Part shown: positions 49,169 through 63,100 of the stretch, piece by piece
Layout of the letters: the number at the start of each line of letters is the position of its first letter
Position numbering within the stretch: position 1 is the stretch's first letter
Source of the DNA: Certhia americana
Lineage: Eukaryota; Chordata; Aves; Passeriformes; Certhiidae
Length of the DNA: 64,000 nucleotides
Assembly: GCA_018697195.1 (NCBI GenBank)
Contig: JAGMWU010000128.1
Location: 1-64,000, forward strand
Reading direction: 5' to 3'
Program-made: the position numbers and the translations under genes
The notes under the pieces: generated by a model
Told to the model about the DNA's origin: nothing
Database searches by the model: none
The model's input: only the letters and a program-made list of their open reading frames with translations

Positions 49169-51531
49169 AATAGCTGACAAAGCTCCTGGGGGCTGACAAT
49201 GGCTCACAGCACAGTGGGTGTCCATAGGCACAGCTAAGATCCCAAAATCACGTTTTTCACTGCCTTGTGGCAAATAGACTGGGGCTCTCCCATAATGCAT
49301 AAGGGAAAAATGTACCCTCCTCCCCAAAACTTCTATTTTAAGTAAACAAAAGGTGCAAAGAACTGTCAGGATATGCCAGGCTCTGTTGGTCCCCAAGCAC
49401 TGCTCTGGCATGTCACCAAGGTTTTGCTCTAGAGCAGCAGGGTCTGGATAGCTTGGCTCAAGTCTAAAACCTGACCTTTGTAATTTTCTTAACATATAGG
49501 GCTTGCCTCTTGTTTTAAGGAATACCACAAGCCCGCCAGTAATTTTCTCACCTGAAAATACCCTGGCTGGCTTCCCAGCTGGAAGCATCTTCCTAAGGCC
49601 AAAGGCAAGCAAGTTTGGTGGCAGTCTCAGGGATCACTCTTGGGTACAAGTCCAAGACACCTGGAGCACTCTCAGATCAGAGCTCCCATGCTGGCCAGAT
49701 TGCCCCAGAGAACCTCCTGCTAAAGCCTCAAGAGAGCTGGGCTGTTCCACACATTGATCCAAACACCACTGCTGTTCCTCTGCAGTAGGATCCCTGCACA
49801 AAGCCAGGATGCACTGCAGGAGGTTGGGAAAGGGAAGGTATTTGGGGCTGTGCTGCATTGTGGTATGGTGCTCTGAAGAAAGGCAAGAATACAAGCCCAG
49901 GATATTTTTCCCCACCTCTCTCCACAGCCAGGTCGCCTCATACTCTGGGCAAGGTACTGTCAGTAGGACATTACACATCAGCAAGCTGAACAATGGCCTA
50001 ATTAAGCTGCTTCCAAAATAATCACACTGAAGGAAAGTTAAGGAAGTCCTTGAACTCATTCCTTATATTGGTTTTTAGTCCACTTTTTTTCATATTTGAT
50101 GTGAATTCTTCAGGTATCTGCAACATTAACTCAGACTGAGCTGTGGCTATTACTCCTGAGCAATCCAACCATGCTCCCTGGTAATGACCAGGCTGCACAG
50201 GCCCACTGGCCACCCAGCTCCTCCCCTGGGCCTGTAAGACACAGGAGGAAATGTGGACCTCTGCTGAACTGGAAGGTGGAGCTTTCCCAGTGGGCTGCTA
50301 AACCTGTCTGCACTCAGAACAGCAGGGCAACTGCTGGGGAAAGTGGAAGGCAGGTTTGAAGACACAGGACCACCAGCAGTGTGCACTATGCGGAGCTGCC
50401 TCAGCTTCAGCTGCCACTTGAACAAAATTTGGCCACCAAAACTGCACAAAGAATGCCAGACCAACCAAAGGCAAGTTGTTCAGCACAAAACCCTGTACAC
50501 AACGCTTAGGTTACAATTAACGAGCTCTGCAGGGACAAACCCTTGTGCAGTGTGAACAAGAGCATGAAGATATGCTCATCTTTGCCTTCATTCAGCTCAG
50601 AGAACAGCAGCTGCCAAGGGTCATGCACACATACACACTATGCTTTCACTACCCTAAGCTAAGTACCAGCTGTGCAACACTTAGCTGGAAAAATGAGTGA
50701 CAATCCAGCTGCAGCAATTGAGTAACAGCATCTCAGGGAAAGGCAGCCTTAACTCACACTGGAGAATTGCTCTAAGTAGATGGGATGCACAATATATTCA
50801 TTTGATGGGTATTGTTTCTGTGTGATCAAATCACATGCAGCTGATGTCTTTCAAACATACATGCAAACAACAGACTTAAATAAAAATCATCACTGGAACA
50901 CAGAAGCATCTCCTCTATCCCTAAGAAGCTGGTGATCTCCCAGACTCATCAAGAACCAGACTGGCATGTCAGATGCACAGGGGACCCGACCTCCTTGTAT
51001 CTTTGACAAGCATTATGATAATCTCAGAATTAGGTGTTAGAGCTTGAACAGAAAAGTGACAAATCCACATCACATTGATGTTAAAGAACATCAAAGAGGG
51101 AAAAACATCTCTCATTTAAATGTTCACCCAAAGTCTCTAAGAAGCCACAGCCCAGCCTGACATGGCTTTTTATAGCCCTGAGAAGCACCTGTCAAAGGAA
51201 CTGCAGGGAATCTCAGGCCTGTTCCTTGGCTACCTGCAGTTTCATCAGGCTGCTTGAGACAGTCAAACCACTATATCCTTACTAGGATAAATGATTTAAG
51301 AGGATTAAAAAATCTGAGCCTGAATCTATGAAGTGAGTCACTGGAACTCACGGGTTGCTTCCCCCATTTCCCTCCAGCTGAAATCGTCTCACCTTCCAGG
51401 CCTAGTCTTGCTCCCACTGAAATCCTGCAGAAAACAAACACTCATTAAATACTGCAGAGCCTGCACTATTGGCTCGAGTGCCATCTTTCTCACTAAGGGC
51501 CCATACCTGGCCAGGAAAATCCCATACTCAC

Positions 51532-51636
51532 CCCGAGACTGTCGGCAAGGAAGCTGGAGCTGCTGACTGCAGTTTCTCTTGCTGCTTCAGGAAAGATTTA
51601 GCTTCTTTTGAGTTTGAGTCCACTTCCTTAGTCACT
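51532..51636 (-). CDS. CFDP1: CFDP1 coding exon upstream of the BCNT-C exons (linker region)
   Basis: This 105-base exon encodes 34 whole codons beginning [18 protein letters not shown] and ending in a Ser/Ala/Pro-rich linker. It matches the part of CFDP1 just before BCNT-C, where vertebrate proteins carry a VTKEVD...SKEAKSF block followed by a variable Pro/Ala/Ser linker. The acceptor is CAG at 51639-51637 after a T/C-rich run, and the donor is GTGAGT at 51531-51526. The first base A completes a codon split from an exon outside the window (AG|A or CG|A would be Arg, as in relatives). The last two bases GG join the G that opens the exon at 12091 to make Gly. Its length is a multiple of three. 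By analogy with the seven-exon human gene this would be exon 5; that number is inferred. Confidence 0.93.
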
Positions 51637-54160
51637 CTGTTGGACAAAAAGAGACAAACCAGAGGGTAAGGAAGAGCTATACTCAATAGTAAAATAAAAG
51701 ATCCATCAAGGAAACACAGAAAATAGGTAAAAGAGTCTCCACAGCCCCTGCACAGAGATCACCTTAATCAGCTGCAAGCTAAGGAACACACATCTTGTTA
51801 AGATTTCATTCCAGTGGCAAACCCTCTACATTCATGGCAGAAAAAAGAAAAAGAGTAGCTAATTAGAGCTGAGGGAGGAGGTTTTTTTTTTTCCTTCTCA
51901 CAAACTGGAATGCTTCATTCAAACAGGCCTGTCTCACTAGTTGCTACTAAATGCTCTCCTCAGGTCACTGAGGGCAGTTCCAGGCCCTTAATTGGGCTCT
52001 TGATTCTCTCATTTTCTGGTCAGTGAGGCAGCTCTTCTGCCACCCACGTCTCACAGCCCATGGCACACAGGCTTGGCAACATCTGCAACCCAAACCAGAG
52101 CATGAAAACTGGCTCTGGGAATAGGCAATGGGAGAAAAAGCTCTGACAAGGCAGAATGTACAAATTTACTCTCATTTTCTAGTTAATTTTTGTTTGAGGC
52201 CCCGAGGGTGCAAAATATTGAACTTCAAAAAATTATAAATCAATATGGCATCTACAGCAGGGAATGAATTATAAACATGAGAAAGAATCTCTAGCAAACC
52301 ACTCAATAATTAATTGTTGGAAAACCCCAGCTACTTTAGCCCCCTCATTTACCATGACCTGCCTCCAGCAACACGCTTTTCACGCTCTCAGTAGCTCTTA
52401 ATGAGGTTGCCCTGATTTGCCAAGCTAACAATTTTGTTCCCATGGAGCACAAGCCTGTGATCCTCTCCAGGGCCCTGCAGCTCTGTGGGCACAGAGGCAG
52501 CCTGATCCACAGCTCAGTCAGCACAGAAGAAACAATGCTCCATCTCAACCTCCTGCAGCATGGGCCTCTGGCTGCATCTGCTCCAGCAAGGATGTGCAGG
52601 CTCATCCCTGGTCTAGACCATATGCTGATGAGAGGCTGAAAGCCTGGCTGGCCATGGGATCTCCCCTGGCTACATCAAGTCAGGCTAATCACTGTTTACT
52701 TCCTATGCACCAACCTGACCCCACAACTTCCATGAAAGAACTGGCTAACAGTCATGGAGAAACCCCAGGAGCTGCAGCCCCAGGTAGATTTCTGCTGGGC
52801 TAGCTTTAAGGAAGGTGACACAGAGTTATCAGTTAACCCTGGAGGCACTGATGCCCTGAAATCTCACTCACAACTAGTGCATCCATGTCTCCACCCTGAC
52901 AGGGAATCAGCATCTGAAACTTCCTTCCTCCTTCTCCACAGACTGCAAATGCAGTGGAAAAGGCACAATAATAAATGGCTGTGCTGTACAACTGCTCAGC
53001 CTTGTTCTGCCAGTGCAGGAGGAGATTAACCCCATTTCCCCCCTGCATTGTTACACGCCTTTCAAACCATGGCAGTCATGTGGATAGAGACAAATCCCAC
53101 ACTATGAATATTTAGAAGTGTTTGCTGATCAGACTGGTAGGGCAAGGGGTAGGAAAAGCTGAAAAGCAGTTCAGGAAGGAAAAAAAAACCTTGCTAAAGC
53201 ATCATCACAATTTAGCAAACACACCATTCAGTCACATCATGTGGCAGTCATACACCAAAGGTTACCCTACATCCATGGATTTCATTTCACAGGATAAACT
53301 TGGTGTCTTCATGCAGCAACAAGACAGATTCCCCCCAATCATGAAGCTGAGTTCAGATCAATGCAATCACACAGTCTGTTTATTTTCAAATGCAGCATCT
53401 AAACAGCCAGCTCTGACCCCTGCCAAGCTGAGAAGCAGCACCCTCTCTTGTGCACTCTGCAGTGCTGGCTCCTGGCAGGGTCCCTCTCCTCTTGTCACCC
53501 CCTGCACTGCTGTGCCAACAGGGTTCACTCCCACCATACAGGGAGCACGTGAGCCAAAGAGAAAAACATCAGGCAACCTCAAGGGCACCGGAATACAAGA
53601 GGTGTAGCACAGTAACCACATGCCCTGGGGAAAAATCCAAATTCTAGATTGGTCTCAATACAGCCATAGGACCTGCTCCTGGGTTGGATCCCAGCTGTTG
53701 AACCCTGCATGTTTCTGGGCCTTGAAGAGTGTAGAACCAAGAGGAGGCAGGGGGTGGGAAAGCAGGGAGAGGTCACTGAAAGCATGCCTTCCCACTGACT
53801 CTGCTAAGAGATGACAGTCCAGCTCAGCTCCCACAAACCTAGAGGGATCTGGCAATTAGGTAATTTACAGGATCTGGCCAGATAGAACAGTGAGCAAGTC
53901 TTCAAAGCCAGTGGCAGAGCTGAGATCTCAGCACTGGGCCCTTGGCCTTAACCTCCTGTGCATCTTCAGCCTTCTCCAGCCAAGAGACAGAACTAACTGA
54001 TGTCTCCCCTGCCAGCTGAGGAAAAGAAAGGCACAAGGCTAAAATGAGAAATAGCTCCAGGGATTTGCACTCCGACACTTTGCACACTCTTGGTTGGACC
54101 AGCACTACAAGCCACAGCTCTTGGAACAGGACAATGCTCAATCCCAGACAGGGTCAGAAA

Positions 54161-54229
54161 GCAGAAAATACAGGGAGAGTCTGGCAGAAAATACAGGGAG
54201 AGTCTGGCAGAAAATACAGGGAGAGTCTG
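54161..54229. repeat. 23-bp perfect tandem triplication
   Basis: The unit GCAGAAAATACAGGGAGAGT plus CTG is repeated three times without mismatch, at 54161-54183, 54184-54206 and 54207-54229. The perfect identity points to very recent expansion, so copy number may be polymorphic. Confidence 0.97.
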
Positions 54230-57121
54230 ACACAGGCCTCCAATGACAGACACTTCAGTTATCCAGGGGTACAAGACAGGTTGTTACCAAGGGTTTACTT
54301 CTGCTTTGATTCTCACGCCCTCCTCCATCTCAGGGTACCAGTAACAACATCTGAGCACAAAATAAAACAATTAATTCCATTTTCTTTGCTCCCTTTGGCC
54401 TGCCAGCAGCTGCTCTAACATATATTTTTGGAGTTGTCTGCTGCAGAAATTCAGCTGCAAAGCTGCATGCAACCTGTTCCACCAGGACTGCCCAGCTGGG
54501 GACAGAGGAATGCGACAGAAATGTAATTAAAAGTGACCTTTCAAGGCAATTTCATCACAAGACCCACTTACTGCCTCATAAACTGAAACAAAAGCTACTC
54601 TGAGGCAGGCTGCTGCTGGGCTGATGCCAGCAGCAATTCCTGCACCACTTCAACAGGAATGACAGAAGAGTATTAAAGACCTTTACAACGTATTAATTCA
54701 GGTTATGCACATTTCAACCTTTCCCAGATACCAGGCCAGGATGAAAAAAGAAATCCTCTGGTCTGTATTATTATGGGAGACAATAACTCTCTCCATGTAG
54801 AAACCAGAACAATTCTTGTTCTTCATAGGGAGAAATGGGAGTCATTAATCCAGCTGGAAGAAATCACAGTCATTACCAAGGAAAATTACAAGACCTTTCA
54901 CTTTTAAATACTTGATAAATAACTATTTGCCTGACTGTTTACTCAGATGCTATTCACACATTGTAATCCAGAAATAAACATTAAAATAAGTATATTGTCA
55001 GCAATAAAACAAGTAGCTAGTGTCTCACCCACTTGCAGCCCCTGTAATTCACACACAAAACCACTCACTCTCATCACTTTACCACAGAGATTTCATTACA
55101 TGCTATGCTATTAAATTGCATAATAAGACTTCCAAAACACTGAACAGTTATTAATTTTTTGGACCATGCTGGAGCCTGGTAGCACACATGATGCTACTGT
55201 ACCAGGTGTTGTGCAACTGTAAAATAGAAATGCCTTCCATATTTAGAAGATATTATAAGGAAAACATGCTAGAAACTGGATCACTAAGTGTCTTGAATAC
55301 TTACAGATGTCCTTCTTAAGATCCTTCATTGCTTGAACCAAGCTCAAAGTGGTAGCCAAATATTCAGGCACAGCCATACCTACCCAGCCTGCTGGTTTGG
55401 TGCCCAGTGGTGGGTATGTTAGCTCCAACTTCCACTGAAGAACTTACCACCCTTCCTTTTACAGTTACCAACTGAAATGCTGCAACCTAAGTGCATGGAA
55501 AAGGCTCCAGATTATGTACTTTGGGCACAAACCACATGAAGACAACACCTGCTGTCAAGGGTGTCGCAGAAGGGGTTCCACAGAGTGCTTACAGTACTGA
55601 AATGTAGCAGATTAAATTAAGAGAAAGTGGTTGATCTGCTCCCAGCAGTGCCCTTAGCAACATAAACTGCTACAAAGAAGGAAAAATACATGCTGAATGG
55701 AATGAGCATTATGTTGACAGCTCCAGCTAATCTTCAGAAGGGGATTAAACCCACATTTTCATGCTTTAGTTCAGTGCTAGAGTGAGTCTAATACACCAGC
55801 TTGCCTGCTGCACCCAGGTGTAGAGCTACCAGGGAGGAGGGTCCCAACCCATCACATCATGGCACAACACAACACTCACAGCCCAGGACTTGCCCCAGTG
55901 TGTTGCTCAGATGCCTTCACTCCAGCACAGCTGAATCCAGTCCTGCTGGCCAGAAACAGAACTTGCATAAGAGATGCCAAGGCTGCAGTGTCAGCTAAGT
56001 GCCCAGCTCAGCAGTGAGCAGAAAGGTGCCCTGCAAGCCCTTGGAGAAGTGTGCCAGCAGAGCTTTATCCTTGCACAGAGGAGAAACAGAGGCAGGATAA
56101 GGGAAACTTGGGAAAGACAAACAGATATATCAATAAGGCTTGCAGGTTAACCATCTGTAGTCTGCTGTGTAATAGCAACCTTATGCATCCCAAATGCCAA
56201 AATGACTGCAATTTACTCCCAGGTGGCTCAACAGCTACATTCTACTAACCAAAACACCTGGTGCACATCAGGCTGAGAAAGCACATATTGGTATTTGGGT
56301 ATAAGGGGACTTCGTGCAGAGAAGACAGTTAAAATCCTTACTCACAGTAGCACAAAGTTACCCTCTCCCTGACCTTCCTGCTGAGAACAGGAGAACAAGA
56401 GTGGCAGCTGTGGAAAACGCCAGCTCTTTACCACTCCTACTCAGGACACACTCCTCACTTGGGAAACCTGCCCCAGTTTAGACCTGACACAGTTATAAAA
56501 CTTTCCACACTATCTTAATGTTGTTAGCTCTGGGGAATCACACACCAAGGGAGACAAAAATGAGGCTAATTACCTTTTTTCAATATTCCCCATCTGTGTT
56601 TAGTCTCAATAAATAGTCCTCCAGCCATCTGGAATGATCACTTAAGGAGAAAGTAATACTCATCTACAGGGGTTTGTTAAAAGAATTAATCCCTTTTGAG
56701 CCAAGGAATAATTTTTCTGAATATTTTTTTGTGGACTTTTGTGCTTGAGCTACAATATCCCAGGTGCCTTCCACAGACAGATGCACTGCACAAGAGGCAG
56801 ATCCTCCAGCTTGCAAGGTCCTGAAAATGCTGGAGTGCACAGGTTCAGCACTTTCCAGGAGGGAATTAAGTCCTCATACAAGTGAACCTCCAGACCACAT
56901 CTGCCTACACACTGCATATGTATGTATTTTATGGTGAATTACCTGGTGTAGAGCAGACAGAGCTGTAATTAGTACATCCCCATCACTTTTCTAATTTCGA
57001 AGTAAAATATTAGTTTTCCCCCTTTCAGACAAAACACAGCATTTCTCTTCAAACCAGGTGGGAGAAGCTGTAGCCTGGGAAACTCAACCTATTCCCTGAA
57101 GCAACACAGATAAGACCAAGC

Positions 57122-57153
57122 TGGAATAACTGATAATTGGAATAACTGATAAT
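57122..57153. repeat. 16-bp perfect tandem duplication
   Basis: TGGAATAACTGATAAT occurs twice in direct succession at 57122-57137 and 57138-57153. Just downstream, a second dispersed duplication repeats GCTGGCTGGTTTCTA at about 57184 and 57210. These are small slippage-type events with no evident function. Confidence 0.93.
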
Positions 57154-60100
57154 TTTGTAGTTTGACTAGATAGACAGAAGAAGCTGGCTGGTTTCTAGAC
57201 AAAGGCTGCTGGCTGGTTTCTAAAAAGAATCAAATGTGATGAGAGCTCTCCTGCAGTTAGGCAAGGGCCAAGCTGCCTGCCTGGTGCTGCTCCTCACAGC
57301 CGGTGTGTGCTGCTATTCAAGCAGTCAGCCCAAGGCTTCACCTCAAACCAACTCACCTGAAAACAAGGAAAGGTGAATGGTATTTTAACATCAAGAATGC
57401 ATAACCTTGTAAGCCTTGAAGGAAACTACCAATTTTCCATCATCTCCTGTATGAGAAAGACTCCGTGACAGATGCAAAGAAAACATCAGCAGATGGACAA
57501 TGCTTCCTCCTAAAATGCTGACCAAGCTGTCAGACCCTTTCTGGATTTCTGCTTGCAGCTTCTGTTAAGAGGCTCCCTAAAACCAGAGGATAGAAGCACT
57601 CCAGTTACCAAGCTCCCACTGGGGCTTACAATAGGTAGAGCATGCCACAAACAGCTCTCTGGAGAAGCTGATCTGCAGCCAGGTCACATGCCTTCACCTC
57701 GTTGACTGGAGCTTTATTCACCCCAGTTTTAAGCACCTTCAAGTACCAGGTCTCCTCTTGCTTCACTGGATAAGTATTCCCCTGGCCAGCTCCATTGCAC
57801 TACCTCAAAATCCCTCCACAAATTAACATGTCAATCTTTGAGGCATCCCTGTGTTTTAATTTGTACCTCTTAAAAGGATTAAATCCACATTATGGAACAC
57901 ACCTCTGAGCTGAGTAATCCAGGTGAACAGACGAGCTGCTGCATGTGTAAGTGTGACAGTACCCTGACCCTGTTTACCATGACCTGCAAATACACTGAAA
58001 GCTCAGCAGATCCCTACAACCCTCCAACAGCCCCAAAGCAGCACAGTGCTCGTGTCATGGATGCCTCTCCTGCTGAAGGAGTACCACAGGTATTAAGAGT
58101 CATGGGTTTCAAATTCACTTAGAGCTATGAGCACTAGACACAAAGGTTACACAGATCATAACAGGAGCCAGCACACTACAAAGCAGAAGTATCCCCATGG
58201 GGGAAAGGCCAGACTAAGCTTGGCCTGGTTTGTAACGTGTTAATGAGATAGTATGGCAGCAAGCAGTTCTGTCTCCCCTTCAGGCTAACACAGAAATCCT
58301 CTTGCTTCACCATTTCTTAGATACAGAAAAAAAAATAATGCATCTTGCAAGCTTCAATTTCTAGCAGGGGAAACCCCAGGCCCAGTGCCTGCAAAGCAGG
58401 CTCTGCCAGCATCTCACCAGACATCAAAAGGCCTTTGCTGAGCCTGGAGCTGTCAGGAATGAGCAGCAGCTCAGAAACAAGGGAAACAGGCCAAGCAGCA
58501 AAATGCTGAGACTGGATCTGAGGCCCCTGAGATGAAGGCATGAATAGAGGGACCAAAGATCCCCTTACTAATAGCAGAAGAACTTCTGTGAGACCTGAAT
58601 AAGGTCCAACTAAGCATCTTCTTAGACTGAAGATCTAAGAAGCATCTTCTGTCCTCAGATTTTTAAAAGCCTGGAAACTACCTGAGAGCCAGATAAAGAA
58701 ACAGTATCTTCTGCTAGGGAAGGGTGTGGTTTTTATTGATGTGTTTCCACACTGACTTACACAGAACACAGGCAGAACACATATGGAAGAACCTAAAGAT
58801 GAGGCAGTGTGGTTTGTCATCAAGTTCCCAAAGCCAATGCAGCACCCAGACACCCTGGGTTTGAAAGACCTAGAAATGCCCAAGTTCATCTGGAGGTCAA
58901 TCCATCATTTTGGAGATGCTTTGAGACTCCTCCTACCTGTGGAGATCCCAGCTGAGACTTCTTTTTCATCATACCGATTACCAGCAAAACCACACAAATG
59001 AAATCAGCACAAATGAATTATTTCCTTGAAAGCAGCAAGCCACATTAGAAGCCAAAGATGACTTTCAGGTGGGCACCTGCACAGTCACTTTGGGAGTTAC
59101 AAAAGCATGTTGAGGTAAAGGAAGACAATGAGGGTCAGCGTGTTGGTGAGTGTAAGGCTATTATATAACACTGCAAGTCACAGCCCCTCTGAGCAGAAGC
59201 CTCATCTGCATGTCCACTAATGAAAAAACCCTCACTAGACACTGCTCATTAGCCCATTCCCCTTTTCCAAGCCCATTAAGCAAACCATAACATGACTTAT
59301 TTTAGAAGCAAGTGCTCTGGTTTAGAGTCTTAGATAGGTTTGATGTTTATGAAGTTACAATTTCTGCAGCTGCCTCTGAGAAAGGCAAATGGCTCACAAG
59401 TGAATCAGCACAAAGCACAGCTCCTGCTCACACTTACTGACCTCATCTCTGGGCCACCACTGTGCCAATCAGCATGGTACAATGTTAGCATTCCCCAGGG
59501 GAATTCTGAAGCATCAGGGAATGGATGCACACAGAGGAAAGGTTATCAAACAGCCCCTGAGACTGTCATTCTTGAAAGGTAACGTATTTTCACTTATTGG
59601 CTTCCAAAAAAAAAAAAAAATAAAATCAATAGTTGTTTTTTAAATTGGAAAAAGCCAATATAAACTATGGATAGCTGAGGCATGCTTTGACCTCTAAGAA
59701 AAACAACAGTATAAGGGCAGAAACAGGCTGCTTCCTACACTCCATTATGCCAAGATCAGCATTTTGGTGCTTTGTGGCAGAAAAGCAACCACCCACTCGT
59801 TAGTCTGCCACCTCTAAACAGTGGTCACATTCATGTAATTCTGGATGGTTTGATTTGTCTATGGTCCCACAGCATCATTCCCATGCTTATACTGTCCAGA
59901 TTAAATTTCTAGGAAAATCTTAAAAGCCAAGGTTTTTGCACCATGCATGCAAACCTCCTTCAGAAAGTGGTTAAAACACACTTCTCTAGAACCTTAGACA
60001 AGGAGGACTGAGGATGAAACCCTACTGACATTTGGCACCACCAGTCAGCAACACAAAACAGAAGTCCTCAAGGAGTGGCTTTTCACAGGGCCACTGAAAT

Positions 60101-63100
60101 TCACTTGTCTTACTTTTTCTAACAATTCCTTGCTACTGCAATCAAAGCCATTGCAAAAAGCATATCTAAATATGAGTGGTTTCCTCCTCTGCTCCTATCA
60201 GTTCAGTTCATTGTCTTCCATATCCTAGCCTGACAACACCCAACCACCTCCTCTGGTGGAAACTGTAGCACCTGCTATCCACCTGGAAAAAAGGCAAGGC
60301 TTTCCAAATATCAGGCTGCAAAATACACAATCTGATAATGCACACCTGCCTTCTCACTCACAGGTATAAGCAATACAGCAAAAGCTTTTTCAAAAGAAGC
60401 ACGTACTGAAGATGTCAAGCATGTCAATCTTGATAGGATATGCACCACACCACCTACAATGTTGATGCCCACCCAAACTCCTGATCCTCCTCCTGATTTT
60501 AAAAGCTACTGTGCTTCACTCAGCATTGCTCAGAACCCCATGAGCACAGAACAAATGACCAAGATTCACACCCAGCAAGAAGCGTGAGCATGCTGCCAAC
60601 CCCTTGCATTGATTCATCCACTGAGATCCTGGAAAAGCATCACAAGGTAAGGAGAGGGTTAATGGTGTCACATGATCTCTCACTGCTCGTTAGCCTGACA
60701 GGTCTGACTGGGCCATGCTGAGAACACAGATGGACAATTAAACGCTTTAAAAATCACTCTCTGTGCCAGCTCCTAAATCTTGAGACTTGTGGGAGTCAAT
60801 TCCCTGCTCTTTTTAACCCATTCCCCTTGAAATACATCGTTGGCATCAGGATTTTCTTTCCACTCTTCTTGCTTTCCAGGAAAAAGCAGAAGCAGCTGCT
60901 GTTGCTCAGACAGCAACCTTAACTGTCTTCAAAGCAAAGCAACACAATAGGTGACAGTCTCCCAAACTCCTTGGCTGACACACCCTTTGTTTGCCAACTT
61001 TGTCACATTTGGTTGGTCTTAGAAGTGAAGTAGGGAGCAGAGAGGACATCACAGCCACTGATAAGGAATCAGAGCCTGAGCAAGGACTGTGGAAAGCTCA
61101 GGCTTTTCTCAGGTGTCTTATCTGTTTCTGCCGCCTGCCACCCTTTCCACCTGCTATCTCCTAAAGACTGAGCAGTCTAGGACACAGCTGTCCATCCAAC
61201 AAGCACACAGGTGAGCTAAAATTAATAACAGAAAATCAGTATTTCAGTGAGGAGAGGCAGCATAAAGAAATCCCAAAGCAGCAGTACTGTACAGCTGCAG
61301 AGAACTGAATTATAACCTCACCTCCACTCTGAGGTCAGCACTTCTTGCTGCAAAAGAATAAATCAGTCCTTCACCAAGGTGAAGAACTCAGCAGCCTGGA
61401 AAACACCTCAGACTGGCCTCAGGCCTCACCATCTCACCCAATCAGGCCTAAGTTAAACCTCAATGACTTCTCAGGACACCAGAAAAAGAAACTCCATCCA
61501 TGGTCTGTAGCTCTGCCTGCACAGTTCCTGTTGTCAATGGCATTCTTGTACAGAGACTTGGGGTACTGGCCAAGAAAGGACTTTCATTAGCACAGGCAAG
61601 CCCCCTGACAATAAATAAGCTGCTCTCAGCCACCTTTGCTTCTTCTGTTCAAAAAGTCGTGAACTTCACCACTAAACCTCTCAATTTAAGGTCCAGCTTA
61701 AGGCCCTTAACTTTCACGTTGAAAACAATCTCCTCTGAATAATCTTTCTTGAATCCTTGACATAGGCTGAAAACCTGTGAAGCAGCAACACAAAATGAGC
61801 AATGAGGTTTTGTCCAGGCACATCCTAGATGATAACAACTTACAAACAGTAACAGATGAAAATCAGGTTCTTTTTCAATCCATACTTTAGATGAAGTATC
61901 AAATTCAGCCAGTATAAACATCAATAATTACAATATTTAAGTTTATACCCATTTGGTTATAAATCAGATACCTTAGGTACTTCTTTAGCACTTTTAAGAT
62001 GTAATAGCTGCACTGTGAACCATCATGTTCCCTAACCCAGAATACAAGCTGACACTCAACTCTGCCCAGAACATGTACCAGCACAGATTGTTTCCTCAGA
62101 GCACAGTGGTCACACAAGTGAGGGGCCATTCTAAGTCAAAAATGTGGTCTCCTACACAAGCCAACAACAGGAAGCCCTTATCCAGAGATGGCAGTTCATG
62201 TCTCACGTAAAACCAACACACATTTTGATGGAGTTTGCCCCATCACTTCCTACAGAACTATATAAACTTTAAGCATTCCTAATATCCAGCAGCAAGTCAC
62301 ACCCTCAACATGACACTGCTTGTTTGGCACTGGCCCTTCCTGTTTTGACTCGGCCCACGCAGTGCAGCAGCTCAGTGTGGACCCCAGCTATCCTTGTGAG
62401 AAAGTAAAAGGAATTGTGACAGGAATACCTTGCCAGATTTCAGAGAGAGCAGGGCTCTCCCCATTGACAGATGGAGAGTGGAGCCCTGCTGTGGCTTTGC
62501 TTAGGCTGCTTGGTTCATGCACATAGGGAAGCAGCCGAGTCACTGAAGCAACAGAAGCTACAGCTCTGCCAGCACAATACAGCACCATCAGTACAGCACA
62601 GCAATTCTGCAGTACCAGGAAAGCATTCCCACCACAAGAATAACCTGTGTAAAGCTCTGGCTTTAAACCACGTGAACAAACCATGTGCAAGATACACAAA
62701 GCTTCTAGTCTGGAGTCGTTTACCTGGAATCTGCAGGGTATGAACGAAGCAGGGTGCTGAACACAGGCCTCCCATTCCTGAATTAGCACCCAAGCCATTA
62801 CTCCTTTTAACTTAGTTTTGCCTCCCACAAGCCAAATTAAGGTACAGAAGATGTTTCAAAGTAAAATCTATTCTTGACAGTAACCAATAAGCTGACTCTG
62901 CTCTTCCCTCACATGCTGTCACGCTGACACCAAGGGGGAGGACCTGCTCCACGTTTGTGAGCTCCACTCTGCTGCAGTCCCAGCTGGACACAAAGTTCAC
63001 TTTCATGGAAAGAACACAGAAGAACCATTTTGATTCCCTGAGCACAACAGAGATTTAAAAGAAAGCAAAGGACCAAATCCTTCTGGAGTGCCAAAGAGAA

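Larger units (their letters stand above)
43776..51531 (-). other. CFDP1 large intron, 5' (donor-side) segment
   Basis: The segment ends at the GTGAGT donor next to the exon at 51532-51636. It includes a 30-bp tandem duplication at 44692-44751 and the longest homopolymer in the window, 20 T at 49149-49168. Open frames such as 48995-49612 on the minus strand read through the poly-T tract, giving a lysine run, and have no recognisable domain. No gene or RNA is identified. Confidence 0.65.

Noticed and set aside
48995..49612. 205-codon minus-strand open frame
   Set aside because: Reads through the 20-base poly-T tract, giving a lysine run, and shows no domain; treated as chance.
61649..61924. 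Minus-strand open frame with a charged C-terminal part, considered as a missing CFDP1 exon
   Set aside because: Does not match the expected VFDFAGEE-type block and lacks a donor in the right phase; no other family recognised.
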